A stretch of DNA of 64,000 nucleotides, from contig JACPYL010000001.1 of NCBI GenBank assembly GCA_016196065.1, positions 1-64,000 on the forward strand. The letters run 5' to 3'. Source of the DNA: Acidobacteriota bacterium. Its GTDB lineage: Bacteria > Acidobacteriota > Terriglobia > Terriglobales > Acidobacteriaceae. This document shows positions 49,606 through 58,336 of this stretch, in pieces; the stretch's first letter is position 1, and each line of letters starts with the position of its first letter. The notes beneath the pieces are model-generated. The model was not told the DNA's origin and did not search any database. It saw nothing but the letters and a program-made list of their open reading frames with translations. Both the position numbers and the translations under genes were made by a program.

Positions 49606-51078
49606 ATGCCCCTAAAGACACTGTTTCTGAATCCGCCGTCGTTTGAAAACTTTGATGGAGGCGCAGGATCGCGCTGGCCGGCCACACGAGAAATCGAGTC
49701 CTACTGGTATCCGGTATGGCTCGCCTATCCCACCGGCATGCTCGAAGGGGCGCGCCTGCTGGACGCTCCGCCACACCACGTGACTGCGGAAGAGACGATT
49801 CGCATCTGCCGTGACTATGAGTTGCTGGTGCTGTTCACGAGCACTCCGGGATTCCCCGGCGATATCCGGCTATCGGAAGCGATCAAAGACGCGAACCCGC
49901 ACATCAAGGTAGCGTTCGTGGGACCGCACGTCAGCGTCCTGCCCGAAAAGGTGTTGCAGGAGCACAAGGTCGTCGATGTCGTTTGCCGCAAGGAATTCGA
50001 TCACACGATCGTCGAATACGCGAATGGCAAGCCGATGGAAGAGATTCTTGGCTTGTCATACCGCAAGAACGGCAGCGTCGTGCACAATCCCGACCGTCCG
50101 CAGATCGAAAATCTGGACGCACTCCCGCACGTCACCGACGTTTACAAGCGCGATCTGGATGTGCGCCGCTACAACGTGCCGTTCCTGCTGAATCCGTTTG
50201 TCGCACTGTATACGACGCGTGGATGCCCGGCGCAATGCACGTTCTGCTTGTGGCCGCAGACGCTTATGGGACATCCGTGGCGCAAGCGTTCGACCGATGA
50301 CGTGGCGCGCGAAATGGCCAAGGCGAAGGAATACTGGCCTTACGTAAAAGAATTCTTCTTCGACGACGATACTTTCAACATTCAGAAGGCACGCACGATT
50401 GAACTGTGCGCGAAGCTGAAACCGCTGGGCTTGACGTGGTCCTGCACATCGCGGGTGACCACGGACTACGAAACTCTGAAGGCAATGAAGGACGCGGGAT
50501 GCCGCCTGCTGATCGTTGGATTCGAGTCAGGTGATCCGCAGATCCTGAAGAACATCAAGAAGGGCGCAACTGTCGAGCGCGCCCGCCAGTTCACCAAGGA
50601 CTGCCACAAACTCGGCCTGGTCATCCACGGCGATTTCATTCTTGGATTGCCCGGCGAAACGCGCGAGACGATCCGCACGACCATCAATTTCGCAAAAGAA
50701 CTGGACGTGGAGACGATTCAGGTTTCGGTGGCGCATGCTTATCCCGGAACCGAACTGCACGAATACGCGATGAAGAATGGCTTCCTTACGCAGGAAAGCA
50801 AGATGGTCGACGATGCCGGACACCAGATGGTGCAGGTGGAATATCCGGGACTGCCGGGCGCCGAAGTGATGGAAATGGTCCACAAGTTTTACGACGAATA
50901 CTATTTCCGTCCGAAGGCGGCGTACCGCATTCTGCGCAAAGCGATCTTCAGTAATTCGGAGCGCAAGCGCCTGTACAAAGAAGCGAAGTCGTTCATGAAG
51001 TTGCGTTCACAGCGCAACAAATGGGCGAAAGAGAATCACAAGGAAGAGTCTCCGGCGGTTGAACCGGCGAAGGCTTAG
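49606..51078 (+). CDS. hpnJ: Hopanoid-associated B12-binding radical SAM protein HpnJ-like
   Basis: Product of 490 residues. MPLKTLFLNPPSFENFDGGAGSRWPATREIESYWYPVWLAYPTGMLEGARLLDAPPH is the B12-binding-like N-domain characteristic of HpnJ. The radical SAM domain has YTTRGCPAQCTFCLWPQ with the CxxxCxxC cluster, and EFFFDDDTFNI. HpnJ makes the cyclitol ether of some bacteriohopanepolyols in Burkholderia. Start ATG 49606 preferred; ATG 49582 is upstream. HpnI and HpnK homologues are not in the window, so the substrate here is open. The SMR-like pair follows in the same direction. Confidence 0.88.
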   Translation: MPLKTLFLNPPSFENFDGGAGSRWPATREIESYWYPVWLAYPTGMLEGARLLDAPPHHVTAEETIRICRDYELLVLFTSTPGFPGDIRLSEAIKDANPHIKVAFVGPHVSVLPEKVLQEHKVVDVVCRKEFDHTIVEYANGKPMEEILGLSYRKNGSVVHNPDRPQIENLDALPHVTDVYKRDLDVRRYNVPFLLNPFVALYTTRGCPAQCTFCLWPQTLMGHPWRKRSTDDVAREMAKAKEYWPYVKEFFFDDDTFNIQKARTIELCAKLKPLGLTWSCTSRVTTDYETLKAMKDAGCRLLIVGFESGDPQILKNIKKGATVERARQFTKDCHKLGLVIHGDFILGLPGETRETIRTTINFAKELDVETIQVSVAHAYPGTELHEYAMKNGFLTQESKMVDDAGHQMVQVEYPGLPGAEVMEMVHKFYDEYYFRPKAAYRILRKAIFSNSERKRLYKEAKSFMKLRSQRNKWAKENHKEESPAVEPAKA

Positions 51079-51098
51079 GTCCGGAGTCGCGACCGGCA

Positions 51099-51527
51099 GT
51101 GACTTTTCGAAAATACCTCGTCCTCGCAGGAGTCGCAGCTTTCAGTTCGGCTGGCGATTCCCTCTTGGCACGCGGGATGAAAGACATCGGCGGCATTTCG
51201 CTGCATCATCCTTCGAGCCTCATCCTGGCCATTCTGAATCCGTGGGTGGCTTGCGGGATCCTGCTGCTGCTGGCATTTTTCGCTTCCTACACGTCGGCTC
51301 TCTCCTGGGCGGATCTCACCTACGTACTCCCTGCAACATCGCTCGGGTATGTTCTCGTAGCGCTGGTGGGCAAATTTGCATTCCATGAAACGATCTCGCC
51401 GGCGCGCTGGCTGGGCATTGCGCTGATTACGGCGGGCGTCGGCTTTGTGGCGGCTGGGCCGTCCGTTACAACTCATAAGCATGAGAAAGTTGCCGCCGAC
51501 ATTGCCTCGCAGGAGGCGCAATCGTGA
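51099..51527 (+). CDS. EamA/SMR-like four-helix membrane protein (first of a pair)
   Basis: Product of 142 residues starting at GTG 51099 with four membrane helices (LVLAGVAAFSSAGDSLLARGMKDIG, ILNPWVACGILLLLAFFASYTSALS, LTYVLPATSLGYVLVALVGKFAF, GIALITAGVGFVAAGP). The pattern LSWADLTYVLPATS resembles half of a DMT/EamA transporter, as in ArnE/ArnF. It overlaps the next gene by 4 nt (GTGA) and follows hpnJ by 20 nt, suggesting one operon and a heterodimer. Confidence 0.8.
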   Translation: MTFRKYLVLAGVAAFSSAGDSLLARGMKDIGGISLHHPSSLILAILNPWVACGILLLLAFFASYTSALSWADLTYVLPATSLGYVLVALVGKFAFHETISPARWLGIALITAGVGFVAAGPSVTTHKHEKVAADIASQEAQS

Positions 51528-51904
51528 ACGCATCCTACACGTGGGCAGCCATCGCCATGATTGTGATCGCGGCGACCGCCGGGGACGTGCTGGTCGCCCG
51601 CGCCATGAAGCAAGTTGGCGATGTCGGGGAACTATGGAAGCGCCACGGAGTGTTGAAAGTGATCGGCCGGGTGTTGTCCACTCCGACATTCTTTCTGGGA
51701 TTGATCGCGATGGCAGGAGCGTTTTACAGCTTGCTGTTTGCGCTGTCCTGGGGAGATCTCAGCCTGGTCGTGCCCGCATCCGCGTCGCTCACGTTCGTAG
51801 CGAATGCATTTGCGGCGAAAATCTTCCTGCATGAGCATGTGGGAGGCCGGCGCTTGCTGGCGGCTGTGCTGGTGGCATGCGGTGTTGCGCTACTGGCGAT
51901 CTAA
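51524..51904 (+). CDS. EamA/SMR-like four-helix membrane protein (second of a pair)
   Basis: Product of 126 residues from GTG 51524, with AGGAGG seven nt upstream, overlapping the first gene's stop. Four helices with the same LSWGDLSLVVPASASLTFV signature as its neighbour. The pair would form a dimeric flippase-like unit; lipid-linked substrate transfer is inferred from the hopanoid and ArnEF comparisons. Its stop shares bases with the convergent PilZ gene stop. Confidence 0.8.
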   Translation: MNASYTWAAIAMIVIAATAGDVLVARAMKQVGDVGELWKRHGVLKVIGRVLSTPTFFLGLIAMAGAFYSLLFALSWGDLSLVVPASASLTFVANAFAAKIFLHEHVGGRRLLAAVLVACGVALLAI

Positions 51905-52491
51905 ATAAACAGGTCGAGTTCTTCCACGCGCAGGATTCGGGAATCCTGGGTTGCCCCGGTTTCAACCGCGTCGATCGTCCGATGCTGATTCGCCGGTTGC
52001 TCGATCAACGGAAGCTTCGTTCCCGCCTCCACCAACGTCACCAGGCCTCCTGCCGTGAAGTGACTTTCCGCGAGGAGTAGCGGCCGAGTTCGAATGGCTT
52101 TGAGTTCAGGCTGATGGCGAGCGGTGTGCGCAATCGCAGCGACAGCTTGTTGTCGTGCCAGCTCGCGAATTAGATCCGCCAGCATATCTTTTCCGTACGA
52201 ACTGAGTAAGAGAAACTCGACACCGACCCCGCGCGGACCGCGAGGGGCTTGCACTTCCCCGATCACGCGAAGTGAAGCGGCATTCACACGCAAGAGAATT
52301 TCGGCACGCGTCCCGCTCGGTACCGGAAATACAGTTTCGATGCCGCAGCCACCCAGGCTCAGATCCAGCACCCTTCCCGGAACCGCCATTCCCTCGGACG
52401 GCAAGCTGACAATCTTCGCCGAGCCTCCGCAGCGGACGCGGGGGTTCTGGCGCCGATCGGCCATCTGCGACATTGGATTTGATGACGGCAT
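51901..52491 (-). CDS. PilZ-domain c-di-GMP-binding protein
   Basis: Product of 196 residues. The PilZ domain follows ADRRQNPRVRCGGSAKIV (RRxxxR motif) and includes VLDLSLGGCGIETVFPVPSGTRAEILLRV with the (D/N)xSxxG motif, so c-di-GMP binding is intact by sequence. The C-terminal half (AVAAIAHTARHQPELKAIRTRPLL) is of unknown function. ATG 52491 (MPSSNPMSQM) is used; the frame upstream runs through dispersed repeats. It lies at the 3' end of the hopanoid operon, separated by a repeat-filled gap. Confidence 0.82.
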   Translation of the reverse strand: MPSSNPMSQMADRRQNPRVRCGGSAKIVSLPSEGMAVPGRVLDLSLGGCGIETVFPVPSGTRAEILLRVNAASLRVIGEVQAPRGPRGVGVEFLLLSSYGKDMLADLIRELARQQAVAAIAHTARHQPELKAIRTRPLLLAESHFTAGGLVTLVEAGTKLPLIEQPANQHRTIDAVETGATQDSRILRVEELDLFI

Positions 52492-52615
52492 TGTGGTGAA
52501 GAAGATCGTATGCTGGAACGCGTTTTTTTCAAATGGCCTAGCAGTGACCGGTGTGAGCTCACTGAAGTAACTGAAGAAAAGTATGGAATGTGCCGATCTT
52601 CCCCAGGTGGATTGT

Positions 52616-52745
52616 GTAGCGCCCGGCTCTCGTATGTGCGGGCGGGGCGCCCCCACGACAGCCGGCGGGGCGCCGGCGCTACGGTCGGGGTTCGCCTCGG
52701 ACGGATGGGCTTGGAGCAGACGCGGCAAGCCGCGTCTCTACCACA
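52616..52745. repeat. Double dispersed repeat cluster (GTAGCGCC and GAGACGCGG families)
   Basis: tgtagcgcccggctctcg, then inverted ggcggggcgccggcgctacg, enclosing gggcggggcgccccc; then cagacgcggcaagccgcgtc tctacc at 52717-52742, the mirror of the 35752-35781 family. They fill the gap between the PilZ and hpnE genes. Confidence 0.8.
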
Positions 52746-52773
52746 AGGTTTGCTATGAAAGGCCCTCGCGGGC

Positions 52774-54183
52774 TTATTTGGCGGAGCGCATAAAGCCGGT
52801 TCCAGCAAGGTTCGGAACAAGAAACTTCGCGTCCTGGGAGCCGGAAACGCGGGCTACGGATTCGGCGGCCAGGTACCCGCTGCGAACGGCTCCTTCCATG
52901 GTGGCAGGCCATCCGGTCGCGACAAAATCGCCAGCCAGAAATACTCTCGGCCATGCGGTTTGCGGAGCCGGCCGATATTGGTCGACACCGGGGCGAGGCG
53001 AATAGGTTGCGTGCACTTCCTTGATCACTGTGGACTTCAGCAACTTGGCGTCACGAGCTGCAGGAAAGAATTCTCCCAATTCACGGACCGCCAGATCGAC
53101 AATCTCTCCGCGCGACTTCTCGATCAGGCTTCGGGAATTGCTGACCACGAGTTCGACATAGCTGCCATTGGCGTTCTGACTTTCCCGGGCTTCAATCAGG
53201 CGAGACTTGTGAAACATCCACTGGATCGTTCGATCGAGCAACACCGCGTGATCAAGGTCGCTGATCTGGCGGTCGAACCAGAGATGAATTCCGGTTATGG
53301 GCGAGGTCGTGAAGTGGCTCAGTAGCTCAGCCAGCGGAGCGGCAACCGGAGAGTCCGGCAACATCTTGGCCAACACATCGAACGAAACGGCCAGCACCAG
53401 ATAATCAAATTTCTGTTCTTGTCCGTTGACGACGACGGTCACGTCGGAAGGTTGCGCCCGGAACGATTCCACTCCGGCCCGGAACTGCACGTCTCCGCCA
53501 CGGGATCGGATCACGTCGCCCGCAGCGCTATACAACTCGGTGAGCGGCACAACCGGGACACCCATGCGTCCGGCGGCAGCGGACTTCAGGAACGATTCGC
53601 GAATGACTTGTGCGGCATACGGAACGGAAACCTGATCGAGGTCTTCATTGAGGGCGCTGATCAGGATTGTCTTCCAGAAACGCTCGATCGCCTGTTCGGT
53701 TTGCCCATGGCGCTTGAGCCAGGAGAGAAATGTTTCGCCGCGGTCGGCGGGCGTAGCAGGAGCAAGCGCGGCCATGGCGCGTCCGATAGCGAACTTGTCG
53801 GCCAGGTTCAGACAATCGGCGCGCAGAAAAGACAGTCCAGCATGAAGCGGCGCGGGCAGAGCGGAAGGCCGAATCACAGAGGCGCGACCGCCCGGCTCGA
53901 GGAAAGTCAGGTTGTCATACCAGCGAATTTTGTCTTCGACTCCGGTGCGGCGATAGAGGTCGATCAGATTGGTGCAGCATCCAAGCAGAACGTGCTGGCA
54001 GTTGTCGACTACTTCGCTTGTCCCGGGGTGCTGATAGGAAGAAGCGCGGCCGCCCAAGTAGGGACGGCGCTCGAACAACGTCACGCGAAAGCCGGCAGCC
54101 GAAAGAGCGCATCCAGCGGCCAGTCCAGCCAGACCTCCGCCTGCAATGGCAACGGTCGAACCCTGATTCGGAGAGGAAGTCAT
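52774..54183 (-). CDS. hpnE: Hydroxysqualene dehydroxylase HpnE
   Basis: Product of 469 residues, an FAD-dependent amine-oxidase/phytoene-desaturase-like enzyme. The dinucleotide fold is VAIAGGGLAGLAAGCALSAAGFRVTLFERRPYLGGRASSY; VVDNCQHVLLGCCTNLIDLYRRTG is a signature of HpnE. The C-terminal FAD motif is VFLAGDFVATGWPATMEGAVRSGYLAAESV. ATG 54183 shares its A with the HpnD stop (TGATG). It reduces hydroxysqualene to squalene, the last step of the HpnC-D-E pathway. Confidence 0.95.
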   Translation of the reverse strand: MTSSPNQGSTVAIAGGGLAGLAAGCALSAAGFRVTLFERRPYLGGRASSYQHPGTSEVVDNCQHVLLGCCTNLIDLYRRTGVEDKIRWYDNLTFLEPGGRASVIRPSALPAPLHAGLSFLRADCLNLADKFAIGRAMAALAPATPADRGETFLSWLKRHGQTEQAIERFWKTILISALNEDLDQVSVPYAAQVIRESFLKSAAAGRMGVPVVPLTELYSAAGDVIRSRGGDVQFRAGVESFRAQPSDVTVVVNGQEQKFDYLVLAVSFDVLAKMLPDSPVAAPLAELLSHFTTSPITGIHLWFDRQISDLDHAVLLDRTIQWMFHKSRLIEARESQNANGSYVELVVSNSRSLIEKSRGEIVDLAVRELGEFFPAARDAKLLKSTVIKEVHATYSPRPGVDQYRPAPQTAWPRVFLAGDFVATGWPATMEGAVRSGYLAAESVARVSGSQDAKFLVPNLAGTGFMRSAK

Positions 54184-55118
54184 CACAGCAGGCGCTTCAC
54201 GTATCCTTTGCCGAGGATGGTGAGCTTTTCACGCGTTTTCAAGGCAATGCGTTCGGAGAAGACGTCGTATTGGCGCAGCGCAATCTTTTCGAGCAGCCGC
54301 CGGTAGATCGTGATGAGCACCCAGAGCGCGGGCTGGCTGTCCTCGTTCACCATGGGGATCAACTCTTCACCGGCCCGATAGCCTTCACGCGCGCGATCAG
54401 CTTCCTTCGCGAGCAAAGGGCGAATGCGGGCAGTGTCGGGAGTTGTGAAGTCGGCGGCAGACAGGCCAAATTCCGCGAGGTCTTCCTCTGGAAAGTACAG
54501 GCGGCCCATGCCGGCATCTTCTTTCACGTCGCGAATAATGTTGGTGAGCTGAAAAGCGAGGCCGCATTGCTCGGCGAGTTTCTCCGCGGCCGGATCGCGA
54601 TAGCCGAAGATCCGGATGCAGACTAATCCCACGACGGACGCAACGCCATAGCAGTACTGACGCAATTCTTCGAAGGTTCGGTAGCGGGGAGCGAGGACGG
54701 CGCCCTGCCCATCGGGTAGTGGTTCCTGTTCGACGTCTACGGCCGTGCCGTAGGCGAGTTGATCGAGCAGGCCGATCGGAATCTGGTAGCGGCGCTGGGT
54801 GTCGGCTAGTGCAAGGAGCAAAGCATCGTCGGTCGGATAGCCCGCGAGAGCGCGATGGACTGAATCCAGCCACTCTGCGAGTTTGTTTCGACGCTCGTTG
54901 AAGCTGAGCGTGTTGTCGTCTGTGATGTCATCGCAGCGCCGCATGAAGACATAGACTGCGCTCAGCGAATTGCGCTTGGGGCGAGGCAGGACGGCAAAAC
55001 CGTAGTAGAAATTCTTGGCCGCCGAGCGGGCAATATGCCGACATACCGAATAAGCAACGTCGAGCTGCGACGCAGTTGGCGCGAATTGCACGGGCGCATT
55101 CCCCACGGCGGTGCTCAT
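54183..55118 (-). CDS. hpnD: Presqualene diphosphate synthase HpnD
   Basis: Product of 311 residues of the squalene/phytoene synthase family. Aspartate-rich motifs are visible: VFMRRCDDITDD and NIIRDVKEDAGMGRLYFPEEDL. SAAKNFYYGFAVLPRPKRNSLSAVYVFMR is the substrate-binding N-part. It couples two farnesyl diphosphates to presqualene diphosphate. The start overlaps hpnC by 4 nt (ATGA), so the three genes are coupled. Confidence 0.95.
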   Translation of the reverse strand: MSTAVGNAPVQFAPTASQLDVAYSVCRHIARSAAKNFYYGFAVLPRPKRNSLSAVYVFMRRCDDITDDNTLSFNERRNKLAEWLDSVHRALAGYPTDDALLLALADTQRRYQIPIGLLDQLAYGTAVDVEQEPLPDGQGAVLAPRYRTFEELRQYCYGVASVVGLVCIRIFGYRDPAAEKLAEQCGLAFQLTNIIRDVKEDAGMGRLYFPEEDLAEFGLSAADFTTPDTARIRPLLAKEADRAREGYRAGEELIPMVNEDSQPALWVLITIYRRLLEKIALRQYDVFSERIALKTREKLTILGKGYVKRLL

Positions 55119-56050
55119 AATACCTTCCCCAGCGCGGCGCGCAAAACGAGGGCCACCTTGCGAGTCTTGGAGATGGCAGGACGGCGGCCTAACACTGCGT
55201 AGTCCTGCCTTTCAATGGCGTTCAGGATTTCCAATCCACCGCGACTGAAGAGTTCGATGTCGAGCGCGAGGTCACGACTGATCTTCGACGGCAGCGGCAG
55301 GCCCTGGGCAAACCACTCCCGCGCGCGCCCAACTTCGAAGCGCATCATCTCGCGGAAGGTGGAGCTGTTGTGGCCATCGCGGATCTCTTCCTCGCGCACG
55401 CCAAAGCGTCGCAGATCCTCGAGCGGAAGGTAGATCCGATTCTTCAGGTAGTCGACGCTAACATCCTGCCAGAAGTTCGCGAGCTGCAGTGCCGTGCAGG
55501 TGTAATCGGATAACTGCTGGCGCTCGGGATCGCGATATCCACCGAGGTAGAGAACCAGATGTCCGACCGGATTCGCGGAGTTGCGGCAATAGCCGAGCAA
55601 GTCCTGAAACGTTGCGTAGCGGGTTACGGTCTGGTCCTGGCGAAAGGCAGTCAGGAGGTCGGCAAACTCGTGCTTCGGAATCTCGAACTTCCGGACCGTT
55701 TCAGAGAGCGCGACGAATACCGGATGGTGCGGATGGCCCTCGTAGCAGGCGTTCAGTTCGGCTTCCCATTCGTCCAGAAGTTGGAGGGAGGCGGCGGTGT
55801 CGCCTGTCTCATCGCCGAGGTCATCCGAGATCCGGCAATAGGCATACACATTGAAGAAATCCTGACGCAGGCGTGCTGGCAGGAACCAACTGGCGACCGA
55901 AAAATTTTCGTAGTGCGACCTCGCGAGGCGGCGGCAATACTCGCGCGATTCCGTGAGCGACGGGGCAACTCCCGGGATCGCGTATTCGGGCGGAAGCGTG
56001 CTCCAGGCTGTAGAAGCGGGACCGGTCGCGAGATGGGCGGTGCTGGTCAT
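55115..56050 (-). CDS. hpnC: Hydroxysqualene synthase HpnC
   Basis: Product of 311 residues from ATG 56050 (MTSTAHLATGP); ATG 56083, 11 codons upstream, is an alternative. Squalene-synthase family motifs are YCRISDDLGDETGD and LANFWQDVSVDYLKNRIYLPLEDLRRFG. EYCRRLARSHYENFSVASWFLPARLRQDFFNVYAYCRISDDL is typical of HpnC rather than HpnD. It converts presqualene diphosphate to hydroxysqualene. It follows the dehydrogenase genes by 107 nt, with a short dispersed repeat in the gap. Confidence 0.93.
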   Translation of the reverse strand: MTSTAHLATGPASTAWSTLPPEYAIPGVAPSLTESREYCRRLARSHYENFSVASWFLPARLRQDFFNVYAYCRISDDLGDETGDTAASLQLLDEWEAELNACYEGHPHHPVFVALSETVRKFEIPKHEFADLLTAFRQDQTVTRYATFQDLLGYCRNSANPVGHLVLYLGGYRDPERQQLSDYTCTALQLANFWQDVSVDYLKNRIYLPLEDLRRFGVREEEIRDGHNSSTFREMMRFEVGRAREWFAQGLPLPSKISRDLALDIELFSRGGLEILNAIERQDYAVLGRRPAISKTRKVALVLRAALGKVL

Positions 56051-56092
56051 TGGCAAACACTTCGAGTGTAGTGCAGCGATCATTTACTGCGA

Positions 56093-56113
56093 CTCGTCCT
56101 TCGTCGTTCGTAG
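56093..56113. repeat. Short dispersed repeat, CGTCCTTCGTCGTTCG family
   Basis: ctcgtccttcgtcgttcgta in the gap between the hpnC and dehydrogenase genes; a partial copy of the 23159-23252 element. Confidence 0.6.
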
Positions 56114-56156
56114 CGAATTGCGATCTAGCGAACAGCGATGGACGATGGACGGCTTC

Positions 56157-57206
56157 CTAGTGTCCGGGAATGATCGCGGTCTTGATATCGCCGTTGCGAT
56201 TCAGCATGTGACGAAGCACGTCATGCAGACGGGAAAGCGGGGCTTCACCCGTGATGTAGTCGGTGCCGCGGACTTTCCTCTCGACGATCAATCCAAATGC
56301 CCGGCGAACGGTTTCCGGAGTGTGATGGAACGTGGCTTTCAGAGTGATCTCGGAATAGTGCAAGCGGTTGGTGTCGAGTTGTACTTTGGTTCCCGCAGCG
56401 CAGCCTCCGAAGAAGTTGACGGTACCGCCCTTGCGCACCATCTGCACGGCCCATTCCCAGGCTTCGGGACGCCCGACTGCTTCGATCACGACATCGGAAC
56501 CTCGCTTCTCTGCAGTCAGGTTTCGGACTGCTTCGATGGGATCCACGTTCGTTCCAAGCTGAACCACTTCCTGTGCGCCTTTGCGGCGAGCGAGAGACAC
56601 CTGCGAATCGCGTTTGACTACGGAGATCACGTTGCAGCCAATCGCCTTGGCGACTTGCACAAACATGAGCCCGATCGGGCCGCCGCCAATGACGGTGACA
56701 GTGTCGCCAATTTCTACGCCCGTCTCATGCAGGCCGCGCAACACGCAGGCCAGCGGTTCGGTCATGGCCGCATCTTCGAAGCTGACCTTGGCGGGAACGA
56801 CGAGCATGTTGGTTTCAACGATCCGGCGAGGAATGCGGATGTACTCAGCGTATGCGCCGTTATTGAAGAGCAGGTCTTCGCAGAGATTGCCCTGATGCTT
56901 GGAGCAATAGAAACAGAGACCGCAGGGAGCGGAGTTGAGGGCGACGACGCGCATGCCCTTCTTGAAGCCGCGCACTCCCGGGCCGAGATCTTCGATGGTT
57001 CCGGCGAGTTCGTGTCCAAACAGAGCTGGAGGCACGATCATGCGCGCGTGATAGCCGCGCTGATAGACCTTAAGATCGGTGCCGCAGGTGAGTGCGACCT
57101 GAACTTTCACAAGTACTTCGCCGTCGCCCACGCGCGGGATGGGTACTCGTTCGATCTTGATGTCTTCTTTGCCGTAGAGGACGGCCGCCGTCATTTTGCC
57201 AGTCAC
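56157..57206 (-). CDS. Zinc-dependent alcohol dehydrogenase (hopanoid operon, second of pair)
   Basis: Product of 349 residues, medium-chain dehydrogenase. Catalytic zinc region LTCGTDLKVYQRG and GHELAGT; structural zinc cysteines CGLCFYCSKHQGNLC; nucleotide fold VIGGGPIGLMFVQVAKAIGCNVISV. The GTG at 57206 overlaps the upstream stop (GTGA) and follows AAAGGA; an ATG at 57194 gives MTAAVLYGKED. Its place between shc/hpnG and hpnC suggests a redox step on a hopanoid side chain (inference). Sequence similarity to its neighbour suggests tandem duplication. Confidence 0.88.
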   Translation of the reverse strand: MTGKMTAAVLYGKEDIKIERVPIPRVGDGEVLVKVQVALTCGTDLKVYQRGYHARMIVPPALFGHELAGTIEDLGPGVRGFKKGMRVVALNSAPCGLCFYCSKHQGNLCEDLLFNNGAYAEYIRIPRRIVETNMLVVPAKVSFEDAAMTEPLACVLRGLHETGVEIGDTVTVIGGGPIGLMFVQVAKAIGCNVISVVKRDSQVSLARRKGAQEVVQLGTNVDPIEAVRNLTAEKRGSDVVIEAVGRPEAWEWAVQMVRKGGTVNFFGGCAAGTKVQLDTNRLHYSEITLKATFHHTPETVRRAFGLIVERKVRGTDYITGEAPLSRLHDVLRHMLNRNGDIKTAIIPGH

Positions 57207-58330
57207 AATGAACGTCCTTTCCACGCGCTGCCCGGTTGGATCACGATTTTCATCGAATCCGGTTGCGGGTGGGCAGCCCGATGGAGCGCTTCCACACTTT
57301 CATCCAGCGGGAAGCGGTGGCTAATCAGTTGTTCCAGGTCCATTTCTCGATTCATCACAAATTGTATTGACTGCTCCTGTAACTCCACGGACGCGCTGTA
57401 GGAACCCAGCAACGTCTTTTCATCCACACAAACTGCCGCGGGATCGATGGTCGCCTCGCCGCGCACAGTCTGCGCAAACAACAAAACACGACCGCCTGGA
57501 CGGGTTGCGTCCATGGCAGGCCTTATCAGGGCACTTCCCGCGACCGCCAGAATCACGGCGTCCGCGCCCCGGCCCTCGGTCAGCTCGCGGATCGTACGAA
57601 CGACATCCGCTTGCGACGCGTCAATTGTCTGGTCCAACCCGAGTCTTGTAGATATTGTAAGCCTCGCCGGATACAAATCGGAAGTTATCACCCGAGCGCC
57701 TGCCCGTTTGGCCAGGACCGCCAGGATGAGCCCGATCGGGCCTTGTCCGATGACCAAGACGGTCTCGCCAGCCTCCAGCCGGAGGGTCTCGATTCCCTTC
57801 ATGCAGGTGTTAACGGGCTCCACAAACGACGCCTGCTCGAAACTGACACCGTCCGGTATAGCCACAGTACCCTGTTCGACAATCCAGTCCATCACTCGCA
57901 CATATTCGGCGAAACCGCCCCCCGAGGGTTCGAATCCAGCCGTGCAGCCCACGTTTTTGTACATCTCGCACTGGGCAAAAGTTTTCGCACGGCAATAGAA
58001 GCATGTACGACAGGGAATGTGATGGAACACCATCACGCGGTCACCGACGCGGAACTTCCGAACACCCTCGCCGATGCGCGCAACTACTCCTGAGGTTTCA
58101 TGTCCGAAAATGCGGGGAGAGGAGTGCGAGCCGGTGGCAATCTTCTTCAGGTCGGTGCCGCAGATACCGCACGTGTGCACGCGGACGAGGATTTCGCCGT
58201 GTCCAATCTCAGGCACGGGAATTTCTTCGAGCCGTACGTCATTGACGCCGCGATAGACCGCGGCTTTCATGGTTGACGGTATCGTGTGCGTCTCGGCAAC
58301 TTCCGGCGATTTGGTGAGAGTTTCGGACAT
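57203..58330 (-). CDS. Zinc-dependent alcohol dehydrogenase (hopanoid operon, first of pair)
   Basis: Product of 375 residues. CGICGTDLKK and GHETSG provide the catalytic zinc site, CRTCFYCRAKTFAQC the structural cysteines, and VIGQGPIGLILAVLAKRAGARVITSD the nucleotide fold. The N-terminal 20 residues (MSETLTKSPEVAETHTIPST) precede the usual MKAAVYRG start; ATG 58270 is possible. It overlaps the downstream dehydrogenase and is 6 nt after the gene at 58337-58849. Substrate unknown; sorbitol/threonine-dehydrogenase-like. Confidence 0.9.
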   Translation of the reverse strand: MSETLTKSPEVAETHTIPSTMKAAVYRGVNDVRLEEIPVPEIGHGEILVRVHTCGICGTDLKKIATGSHSSPRIFGHETSGVVARIGEGVRKFRVGDRVMVFHHIPCRTCFYCRAKTFAQCEMYKNVGCTAGFEPSGGGFAEYVRVMDWIVEQGTVAIPDGVSFEQASFVEPVNTCMKGIETLRLEAGETVLVIGQGPIGLILAVLAKRAGARVITSDLYPARLTISTRLGLDQTIDASQADVVRTIRELTEGRGADAVILAVAGSALIRPAMDATRPGGRVLLFAQTVRGEATIDPAAVCVDEKTLLGSYSASVELQEQSIQFVMNREMDLEQLISHRFPLDESVEALHRAAHPQPDSMKIVIQPGSAWKGRSL

Positions 58331-58336
58331 TCTGAT

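Noticed and set aside
55953-57401. 482-residue plus-strand ORF.
   Set aside because: Antisense to the dehydrogenase genes and hpnC; no start context and no family features.
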